This document shows, one piece after another, positions 7,618-12,959 of a DNA stretch of 12,959 nucleotides. Below the pieces are notes generated by a model that saw only the letters and a program-made list of their open reading frames with translations, was not told the DNA's origin and did not search any database. Made by a program: the position numbers and the translations under genes. The DNA is from an uncultured Hyphomicrobiales bacterium. Its GTDB lineage: Bacteria; Pseudomonadota; Alphaproteobacteria; Rhizobiales; Beijerinckiaceae. The stretch covers positions 1 through 12,959 of the forward strand of contig CAIWVR010000330.1 in NCBI GenBank assembly GCA_903916165.1, given 5' to 3'. Each line of letters opens with the position of its first letter. The stretch's first letter is position 1.

Positions 7618-8607
7618 ATGAGTGAACAACGAAAGTTGCGGGTCCTCGTGCTCGGCGCGACGGGAATGCTCGGAGCGACCTTTTTTCGGGCTTTCAGTGC
7701 GGACAAAAGCCTTGAAACGTTCGGCACGATGCGCGACGCTGGTGGGGCGAAGTATTTTGCACCGGACCTTCGAGCCACCCTGATCCCGAACGTCCATTTT
7801 GAAGGTGAGACTGGACTGCTGAGCGCATTTTCGGTCGCCAAGCCGGATATCGTCATCAACTGTGTCGGGATCATCAAGCAACTACCTAATTCTAATGACA
7901 ATCTCGAAAGTCTAGCGATCAACGCAAGCCTACCGCATCGCTTGGCAAAGTACACCGGCATGGTCGGCGCTCGGCTGGTGCATTTTAGCACCGATTGTGT
8001 GTTCTCTGGCAAGGATGGCCCATACAGGGAAGACGACTTCCCAGACGCCTATGATCGTTATGGTCGGACCAAATACCTTGGCGAGGTAAATTATGAAAAT
8101 GCCGTCACACTGCGGACATCGATCATCGGGCACGAATTGAACAGCGCCAAAAGCCTTGTGAATTGGTTCCTGAGCCAATCGGGTGAGGTGAAGGGGTTTA
8201 GCAAGGCAGTTTTTTCCGGCCTGCCAACGATCGAGGTCACGCGCATCGTGCGCGAATTCGTGATCCCCAACGCAGAGCTCCGCGGCCTCTATCACCTGTC
8301 CGTAGATCCGATCAACAAGTACGATTTGCTGCGCCTCGTCGCCGAAACCTACGCAAAAGACATAACGATAAGGCCGGATGAGAAGCTGATTATCAACCGG
8401 TCACTCAATTCGGACCGGTTCCGGGCGGCAACGTGCTTCGCACCAACACCCTGGCCAGAGCTGATAAAGGCCATGTACAACGATTACAGTGCCAACACGG
8501 CGAACAGCGCCGGGTCCGCGCCTCATCTTTTTGCAAATCGCGGCGCTAGGTCTGCTTCCGTTCCAGTTGCGCCGAGCGGTGCTATTTTTCGAGGAAGCTA
8601 TGAGTAA
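7618..8607 (+). CDS. RmlD-like NAD(P)-dependent sugar reductase (WbvR-like, no cupin domain)
   Basis: An extended SDR of the dTDP-4-dehydrorhamnose reductase (RmlD) type, 329 aa. It shows the cofactor loop VLVLGATGMLG with Gly13, Gly16 and Gly19, FSTDCVFSG (Ser124-Thr125-Asp126) and the catalytic Tyr148-xxx-Lys152 in RYGRTKYLGE. Between capE and the 2-epimerase gene it should reduce the 4-keto sugar made by CapE. CapF/FnlB enzymes of L-FucNAc synthesis carry a C-terminal cupin that epimerises C3; here there is none, only about 38 low-complexity residues after position 290. This resembles WbvR, which yields UDP-L-RhaNAc. The start is well supported by AGAGGAAG at 7603-7610, about eight bases before the ATG. 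The stop lies 8 bp inside the next gene, so the two are likely coupled. Confidence 0.8.
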   Translation: MSEQRKLRVLVLGATGMLGATFFRAFSADKSLETFGTMRDAGGAKYFAPDLRATLIPNVHFEGETGLLSAFSVAKPDIVINCVGIIKQLPNSNDNLESLAINASLPHRLAKYTGMVGARLVHFSTDCVFSGKDGPYREDDFPDAYDRYGRTKYLGEVNYENAVTLRTSIIGHELNSAKSLVNWFLSQSGEVKGFSKAVFSGLPTIEVTRIVREFVIPNAELRGLYHLSVDPINKYDLLRLVAETYAKDITIRPDEKLIINRSLNSDRFRAATCFAPTPWPELIKAMYNDYSANTANSAGSAPHLFANRGARSASVPVAPSGAIFRGSYE

Positions 8608-9745
8608 TATGAATAAAATGCGAGTCATGACAATCGTCGGAACTCGGCCCGAGCTTATTCGCCTTTCCCGGGTGATCGAGCGGCTTGATCGCTATTGCGA
8701 CCACCTACTCGTTCACACCGGCCAAAGCTACGATTACGAATTGAACCAAGTGTTTTTCGATGATCTCGGAATCCGAAAACCTGATCATTTTCTCAAAAGC
8801 GCCGAGGGCAGCATTAGCGCAGCCAATACGATCGGAAATGTCATTTCCAGCGTCGACCAAGTCTTGTTCGCCGAGAGGCCCGAGGCGGTTTTGATCCTCG
8901 GCGATACAAACAGCAGCTTAGCTGCGATACCTGCGAAGCGCCGAAGGATCCCAATCTTCCATATGGAAGCGGGCAATCGTAGCTTCGATCTTCGCGTGCC
9001 GGAAGAAATCAACCGCCGCATCGTAGACCACACAGCCGACATAAACCTGACCTACAGCACAATTGCGCGCGACTACCTACTTCGTGAGGGATTGCCGCCC
9101 GACCAGGTGATTAAAACCGGCAGCCCGATGTTTGAGGTCCTACACCATTACTTGCCGCAGATTGAGCAATCAACAATCTTACAACGGCTGGAGCTCGAAA
9201 GGTACCGCTATTTCGTTGTAAGTGCCCACCGAGAAGAAAACATCGACAGTGACAAGAATTTTGCCAAGCTGCTCGCAGTTCTAAACACTTTAGCGGAAGA
9301 TCATAACATTCCAGTGATCGTCTCAACTCATCCGAGAACGAGAATGCGCGTAGACGACGTTGGTCTTCCGTTCCACCCTCAGGTCCGACTGCTCAAGCCG
9401 CTCGGGTTCCATGACTATGTCCATTTACAGCAAAATGCGAAAGCAACGCTTTCAGATAGCGGCACTATAACCGAGGAAAGTTCGATCCTAAACTTTCCGG
9501 CCCTCAATCTGCGCGAAGCTCACGAACGTCCGGAAGGTTTCGAAGAAGCAGCTGTAATGATGGTCGGTATTGAAGTTGACCGTGTGCGCCAAGCTCTTGC
9601 CGTTCTCGCTCATCAGCCTCGTGGCGCCGAGCGAAGCTTGCGCCTTGTAGAGGACTATTCAGTGCCAAACGTCAGCGACAAAGTTTTACGGATCATCCTC
9701 AGTTACACTGACTATGTGAATCGGGTCGTCTGGAAAAAATATTAG
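8600..9745 (+). CDS. capG: Non-hydrolysing UDP-sugar 2-epimerase, CapG/FnlC/WbvD type
   Basis: Member of the WecB family, in the subgroup that epimerises C2 of UDP-L-6-deoxyhexosamines (UDP-L-PneNAc to UDP-L-FucNAc, or UDP-L-RhaNAc to UDP-L-QuiNAc). Motifs in order: TIVGTRPELIRLS (11-23), VHTGQSYDYELNQVFFDDLG, LGDTNS with Asp102, FHMEAGNRSFD with Glu123, VPEEINRR with Glu135/Glu136, SAHREEN with His210, and SDSGTITEES for the UDP pocket. Asp102, Glu123, Glu135 and His210 correspond to the catalytic set of E. coli WecB. The 381-aa length is normal. ATG 8600 was chosen because GAGGAAG ends just upstream and homologues begin here; the longer frame from 8489 lies within the reductase gene. It overlaps the reductase by 8 bp. 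An IS follows 40 bases after the stop. Confidence 0.9.
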   Translation: MSNMNKMRVMTIVGTRPELIRLSRVIERLDRYCDHLLVHTGQSYDYELNQVFFDDLGIRKPDHFLKSAEGSISAANTIGNVISSVDQVLFAERPEAVLILGDTNSSLAAIPAKRRRIPIFHMEAGNRSFDLRVPEEINRRIVDHTADINLTYSTIARDYLLREGLPPDQVIKTGSPMFEVLHHYLPQIEQSTILQRLELERYRYFVVSAHREENIDSDKNFAKLLAVLNTLAEDHNIPVIVSTHPRTRMRVDDVGLPFHPQVRLLKPLGFHDYVHLQQNAKATLSDSGTITEESSILNFPALNLREAHERPEGFEEAAVMMVGIEVDRVRQALAVLAHQPRGAERSLRLVEDYSVPNVSDKVLRIILSYTDYVNRVVWKKY

Positions 9746-9858
9746 ATTTTTACAATGAAACAGTGATGCTGCCAGAAGCAGAACTACGGTCAGGACCTAT
9801 AAATCTGCTCGAGCGCGGGCTCGGGGCGTGATTCATACTTCCAAAGTGGGGAGGGATC

Positions 9859-10607
9859 ATGAGCGATTTGTACAAGCTGTCCGAGGCGCAGGTTGAACGG
9901 TTGAGGCCATACTTTCCGAAGTCCCGCGGCAAGCCCAGGGTCGATGACCGGCGGGTGTTGAGCGGGATGATCTACATACAGCGCAATGGGTTGATGTGGA
10001 AGCATGCGCCACGGGACTATGGTTCGCCGAAGACGCTCTGGAAGCGATGGAGCCGCATGGGCGTGTTCGCCACCATCATGACCGACCTGGCGGCCCAGGC
10101 ACAGGACACCGAGATGGTGATGATCGATGCGACCCATCTGAAGACCCACCGGACGGCCTCAAGCCTCGCGGTTCAAAAGGGGGGCGCGGACGGCTGATCG
10201 GGCGGACGAAGGCCGGGCTCAACTCGAAACTGCACGTCCTGGCCGACGCGAAGGGCCGCCCGATCCACATGTTCCTCTCGGCGGGCCAGACCTCGGATTA
10301 CATCGGCGCACGGGCGTTGCTGTCCTCGACCCCTCAGGCGGGTGCTCTGCTGGCAGACCGGGGCTACGATGCCGATTGGTTCCGCAACGCCCTGATCGAA
10401 TTGGGGATTTCTCCATGCATCCCGTCAAAACGCAGCCGCACAGTTCACATCCTACACGATGCGGCACTCTATCGCCTGCGCCATAAAATCGAGAACATGT
10501 TCGCGCGCCTCAAAGACTGGCGCAGGGTCGCGACGCGGTATGACCGCTGCCCAATCCTGTTCCTCTCCGCATGCGCACTCGCCGCTATCGTCATTTATTG
10601 GTTATGA
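9859..10607 (+). CDS. IS5-family (IS427-group) transposase made by -1 frameshift
   Basis: DDE transposase of an insertion sequence. The first frame (9859-10197) begins MSDLYKLSEAQVERLRPYF and carries the first acidic residue, Asp90, in MVMIDATHLKTHRTA. It ends shortly after VQKGG. The second frame continues with GRLIGRTKAGLNSKLH, the second Asp in LLADRGYDADWF, and the Glu in HKIENMFARLKDWRRVATRYDR, ending IVIYWL. Joining at the A4G6 run by a -1 shift gives VQKGGRGRLIGRTK, the sequence normal for the family, and a total of about 249 aa, the usual length. The ATG at 9859 is preceded by a GGGAGGGATC ribosome binding site. The intact motifs argue for a programmed shift rather than a disabling mutation, although a recent 1-base change in the G run cannot be excluded. 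Confidence 0.85.
10175..10184 (+). other. Slippery A4G6 run, putative -1 ribosomal frameshift site
   Basis: AAAAGGGGGG lies exactly where the two transposase frames must be joined. Reading CAA-AAG-GGG and slipping back one base gives GGG-CGC-GGA, which restores the family sequence KGGRGRLIGR. The unshifted frame stops at 10195-10197. Expression through a shift at an A/G run is reported for IS427-group elements (family knowledge from memory). Confidence 0.6.
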
Positions 10608-10620
10608 GTCTGGACCGTAG

Positions 10621-10719
10621 ACCTGCCCTGGGCTCTGGAGAATTTTGAAGGGTCGAAGGTTCTTCGCCTTAAATCGTCGCGGACAATGGACTTCGGCTTC
10701 AGAGTTCTGCAACAACGCC
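10621..10719. mobile_element. Right-end remnant of an IS related to the 6389-6484 element
   Basis: The segment ends CTTCAGAGTTCTGCAACAAC followed by GCC (10697-10719), matching the right end of the MITE-like element (6462-6484) at 22 of 23 positions and in the same orientation. No partner left end lies nearby, because the IS427-group element abuts it. I read it as the tail of an IS whose body was lost or interrupted. No transposase coding can be recognised in these 99 bases; how far left it reaches is an estimate. Confidence 0.5.
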
Positions 10720-10993
10720 ACGCAGCAATGGCAATGTCCACAGCGCTGACGGCTGGCGAAATGTCCTCGATCCTGTCATAGCCATGCTCAAGAACGTCGG
10801 TGCTGGGCCAGGATGCTGCGGATTCGCGGATTGATCCGCCCACATTCGAGCGTTCAGGCAGCTGGAGACCACGCTCCGGGCTAGAAGACTTGATCCGCGG
10901 GCAAGATCAGGCATCCTTGCGATCAAGCGGCAGGCCACTTGGGGAATGTCGGTTAAATTTTTTCGAGACTCTAGAGAGATGTGAAAGCCCACG
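10720..10993. other. Gene-free leader between IS remnants and wzy-like gene
   Basis: 274 bases without a supported gene. Frames on the minus strand here have no ribosome binding site or recognisable domain. A small palindrome GCGGAT-TG-ATCCGC (10826-10839) is preceded by another GCGGATT (10818-10824). Near the 3' end the sequence becomes AT-rich (TTAAATTTTTT around 10953) just before the polymerase gene, which could be promoter-like, but no clear -35/-10 pair is visible. Confidence 0.4.
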
Positions 10994-12085
10994 ATGGCCA
11001 CGGATGCAAAACGCCGCCTGATCGTTTCCAGCAAGACGCTAATGGCATTTTTTGTGCTCTTGGTATGTGTTTTTTCAGTGTTTGTGCGGCTCTTGAATGT
11101 TAGCCTGCCGTTCTCGTATGACTACAGCTCATACATTGAAATAATCGGAGAATTGTTGACGCTTTCGTTCAGAGAGATGATCGGCGTCAGGCTGATCTTT
11201 CCATACGTGATAGCAAATCGTATCATACCAGTCGAATTCGGTTTTGCACTATTTGTGAAGATGCTGGCAGCCTTCATCGGCAACTCAGCGGAAATTTACG
11301 CTGTTATCGCAACGCTTTCTGTTGGGCTCAGAACCTATGTGATGGTTAAGTTGCGCATTCCGTTCGTTTGGATCGCGTTACTGAACATATATGGCATTAC
11401 GCTTTGGGAATCGAACGCCCTCAGGCTTGGTTTGGCGGTCAGCTTGTTGCTTTTCGGGCTCTACAAGCTGCGTCACGGCAAGACCGTGGCAGGATGGACA
11501 TTTGCCGCGCTCTCAGTGACTTTTCATTTGCAGAATATTTTGTTTTTGGCCCCGTTTCTCGCTTTCTATCTTATCCGAAAGTATATGCAGAAGTCAGTCA
11601 AGCGCGTGGTGATTGCCAATATCGCTGCAACCTTGGCTATGCCGATTTTAGTTTATTTCTTGCCCTCGATCGGTAATCAAAAACTGGCATTCTATATCTC
11701 ACAAACTGGGTCTGGAAGCGCAGGGTTGACAGTAACTTCCGTTCTAGCTGCAATTTTCATGGCAAGTGCGCTCTTGAAAAGAAAGAAAACTATCGGTGAC
11801 GACCAAAGTGAGAGGTTCTGCATGCTAATCTTGTCAGCTGGCATCCCGTCAATCTTTCTTCTGCTTTTTCTGACGGATGTCGCGGTATTGGGTGATCGGG
11901 CCTGGCAAGTTGCGTTTATCATTCTAGCCACATTCTTCACAGGTACATTCCCGCTCCGCGGCCAAATGATGTTGCCGTATTTGGTACTCTTTGCTCTGGC
12001 TTTTGTTAGTGTGGTGAACGTAGGTGTTCGTTATCCACTATCGGACTTCTTCTCGTATGCCCTGCCCAATGTAGACCCAAATTAG
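10994..12085 (+). CDS. EpsG-family membrane protein, probable Wzy polysaccharide polymerase
   Basis: A 363-aa protein with about ten hydrophobic segments across its length. It fits the EpsG/Wzy-like family, which polymerises lipid-linked repeat units in the periplasm. Family-like features are an early DYSSYIEI after the first helix, WESNALRLGLAVSLLLFGLY (a '..LR.GLA' helix around residues 137-156), and FAALSVTFHLQNILFLAPF with a conserved-type His near residue 178. The ATG at 10994 is preceded by GAGAGATGTGAAAG; an ATG at 11041 is a shorter option that still precedes the first helix. With the Wzx-type flippase and two glycosyltransferases it completes a Wzx/Wzy-type set. It is noticeably more AT-rich than the glycosyltransferase block and lies between two IS427-group elements, suggesting separate acquisition. 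Polymerases diverge strongly, so the function is family- and context-based. Confidence 0.7.
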   Translation: MATDAKRRLIVSSKTLMAFFVLLVCVFSVFVRLLNVSLPFSYDYSSYIEIIGELLTLSFREMIGVRLIFPYVIANRIIPVEFGFALFVKMLAAFIGNSAEIYAVIATLSVGLRTYVMVKLRIPFVWIALLNIYGITLWESNALRLGLAVSLLLFGLYKLRHGKTVAGWTFAALSVTFHLQNILFLAPFLAFYLIRKYMQKSVKRVVIANIAATLAMPILVYFLPSIGNQKLAFYISQTGSGSAGLTVTSVLAAIFMASALLKRKKTIGDDQSERFCMLILSAGIPSIFLLLFLTDVAVLGDRAWQVAFIILATFFTGTFPLRGQMMLPYLVLFALAFVSVVNVGVRYPLSDFFSYALPNVDPN

Positions 12086-12191
12086 GCTCGGGGAGAGGTC
12101 AAGTGACAACATCCATTGCGAAGTTCGGCGCACCACAACAATCTGGCGATTTGGCCTACAACTTCATAAGCATCCGGGCGAAGCGTGTTTA

Positions 12192-12772
12192 GTGTTAGGA
12201 CTCATTCAACTCGCTCTGGTGGCATGATTCAGGTTCGGCAAGGAGACCGAGCAATGAGCAACCTTTCTGGCTGACGGACGCGCAGATGACGCGTCTGGAA
12301 CCCCTCTTTCTTAAGAGCCATGGCAAGCCACGTGTCGATAACTGACGTGTATTGAGTGGCTTTATCTCCATCAATCGCACTGGCTTGCGCTGTCACGATG
12401 CGCCCCGAGAGTATAGCCCTCCGAAGACACACACTACAACCGCTGGAAGCGATGTGGCGGCAAGGGCATCTTCGCCCGGAGGATGGTAGGTCTGGCCTCC
12501 GAGGCCGCCGTTTCAAAGACGGTGATGGTCGACGAAACCTATTTGAAAGCTCACTGCACGGCAACCAGCCTGCGGTCGAAAAAGGGGCACATGACGCACG
12601 GCGGGGCCTTCTGATCGGCTGGGCCAAGGACGGCATGACCGCAGGCCAGGTCAGCGACTATACGGGTGTGGTTGCCACCCGCTACGATCGGAGCCCGAAA
12701 GTCTTCCTCTCCGTCGTCGCGCTCGCGGCAATCGTCGTGTTCTGGCTATGAAACAAAAACGAGTCCTGACCC
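12192..12772 (+). mobile_element. Decayed IS5-family (IS427-group) element with internal deletions
   Basis: The left tip gtgttaggactcatt and the right tip aacgagtcctgaccc are inverted counterparts at most positions, and TA flanks both sides (12190-12191, 12773-12774). At 581 bp it is about 250 bp shorter than the related intact copy at 9787-10617. The missing part lies inside the transposase. It is in the same orientation as that copy but its ends and coding sequence differ, so it is a related element rather than a recent duplicate. Confidence 0.75.
12254..12751 (+). pseudogene. Transposase pseudogene, IS5 family IS427 group
   Basis: Starting at ATG 12254 the family sequence can be followed only by changing frame. 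MSN is followed by FWLTDAQMTRLEPLFLKSHG and KPRVDN, then an in-frame stop (TGA about 12343), RVLSGFISINRTGLRCHDAP, a frameshift near 12440, RWKRCGGKGIFARRMVGLAS and VSKTVMVDETYLKAHCTAT with the first Asp. After the A/G run the coding jumps from LIGWAKDGM to TAGQVSDYTG and then straight to VATRYDRSPKVFLSV, ending VVFWL. The segments holding the second Asp and the Glu of the DDE triad are deleted, so it cannot be active. The remnants match the intact copy's family throughout. Confidence 0.8.
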
Positions 12773-12853
12773 TACGAAAACATCTGCAAATTCTGGACGT
12801 CAGAGACAGATGGCTTCATCCTAGTGTTCGCCACCTGACAAAGGATTCCCATA

Positions 12854-12959
12854 TGTGATGAGGTGTGTCACTATCGGGACATGAGACGAGATGATATCTG
12901 CCTTTACCTTGGCCCCGCCGACCGTGCGCAACTGCAAGCCCTGCTCGCCGACCGAAACA
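12854..12959 (+). mobile_element. Left part of an IS630-type element, cut by window end
   Basis: A transposase start at 12881 is preceded by a short leader, TGTGATGAGGTGTGTCAC (12854-12871), with outward-facing GTGA/TCAC symmetry, next to a TA at 12852-12853. IS630 elements insert at TA, so this may be the left end. The exact boundary and the inverted partner lie beyond what can be tested here. Confidence 0.4.
12881..12959 (+). CDS. IS630-family transposase, N-terminal 26 residues (partial)
   Basis: The frame from ATG 12881 is open to the last base and reads ICLYLGPADRAQLQALLADRN after the first few residues. This resembles the N-terminus of many IS630-family transposases, in which a 'L.P.DRA.LEALLADRN' segment precedes a helix-turn-helix DNA-binding domain. 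A CGGGAC just upstream is a poor ribosome binding site. Only the first helix is visible, so the DDE domain and integrity of the gene cannot be judged. It lies immediately after the region disturbed by the decayed IS427-group element, making this edge of the locus an IS cluster. Confidence 0.6.
   Translation, partial: MRRDDICLYLGPADRAQLQALLADRN

Larger units (their letters stand above)
9787..10617 (+). mobile_element. Complete insertion sequence, IS5 family, IS427 group
   Basis: The element is about 831 bp. Its left tip cggtcaggac pairs with the right tip gtctggaccg with few mismatches, and both sides carry TA (9785-9786 and 10618-10619), a 2-bp target duplication compatible with this group. 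The interior is almost filled by one transposase spread over two frames. It lies directly beside the right end of a different IS (10621-10719), so it probably inserted into an older element. All parts needed for transposition appear present if frameshifting occurs. Confidence 0.8.
12103..12838 (+). pseudogene. Small reading frame split by the decayed IS427-group element
   Basis: A GTG at 12103 follows a strong GGGAGAGG ribosome binding site, 17 bases after the polymerase stop. It reads MTTSIAKFGAPQQSGDLAY and on to codon 29, where a TAG is formed by the TA target site plus the first IS base (12190-12192). Removing the IS (12192-12772) and one TA rejoins the frame as VYENICKFWTSETDGF and on to TGA at 12836-12838, about 50 codons in total. 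The clean rejoining suggests one interrupted reading frame, possibly the 5' part of a longer gene already frameshifted. I do not recognise the protein. Staying open across 21 extra codons is not improbable by chance, so confidence is moderate. Confidence 0.4.

Noticed and set aside
9735..9751. AAAAAT-ATTAG-ATTTTT hairpin across the capG stop codon
   Set aside because: Entirely A/T stem of 6 bp, too weak for an intrinsic terminator, and it lies within the coding end.
10595..11034. Minus-strand frames across the IS remnant and wzy leader
   Set aside because: No recognisable domain, they cross the IS boundary and they overlap the start of the polymerase gene.
1..12959. CRISPR arrays, tRNA/rRNA genes, toxin-antitoxin or phage-defence systems
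   Set aside because: No regularly spaced direct repeats, cloverleaf-like sequences or recognisable defence proteins were found on reading both strands.

Overview
The window looks like part of a surface-polysaccharide (O-antigen, capsule or exopolysaccharide) biosynthesis locus from an alphaproteobacterium, probably Rhodobacterales. The basis is moderately high GC, short Shine-Dalgarno spacings with GTG starts, and IS5-family (IS427-group) and IS630-type elements of the kind common there. The taxon is an inference; there is no rRNA or tRNA to confirm it. All convincing genes are on the + strand.

Layout. (1) 1-583: C-terminal part of a sulfotransferase, cut by the window start. (2) 584-1118: gene-free stretch with a weak terminator-like hairpin and an AT-rich dyad. 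(3) 1119-6307: a tight unit of a PseG-like nucleotide-sugar hydrolase, a GT4 glycosyltransferase, a Wzx-type flippase and a second GT4-like glycosyltransferase. The last three overlap by 4 bp (ATGA/GTGA), and a fourth ATGA overlap at 6304 opens a reading frame that a 96-bp MITE-like element destroys. (4) 6544-9745: a three-gene nucleotide-sugar cassette, namely a CapE/FnlA/WbvB-type UDP-GlcNAc dehydratase/epimerase, an RmlD-like reductase and a CapG/FnlC/WbvD-type 2-epimerase. (5) 9787-10719: an IS427-group element with a frameshifted transposase, next to the right-end remnant of another IS. (6) 10994-12085: an EpsG-like Wzy polymerase. (7) 12103-12959: a small reading frame split by a decayed IS427-group copy, then the start of an IS630-family transposase running off the window.

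How the genes fit together. The cassette should convert UDP-GlcNAc to an N-acetylated 6-deoxy-L-hexosamine. Because the reductase lacks the cupin domain of CapF/FnlB, the WbvB-WbvR-WbvD route to UDP-L-RhaNAc and UDP-L-QuiNAc fits better than the L-FucNAc route. The glycosyltransferases would build the repeat unit, Wzx flip it and the EpsG-like protein polymerise it. PseG hints at pseudaminic-type acid chemistry whose other enzymes lie outside the window, and the sulfotransferase may decorate the glycan. The initiating transferase and Wzz/export genes are not present.

The most notable feature is mosaicism. The L-sugar cassette is bracketed by same-orientation copies of one IS end, the polymerase is bracketed by two IS427-group elements, and at least two operon reading frames are broken at IS boundaries. 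I see no CRISPR array, no defence system and no clearly new type of system.
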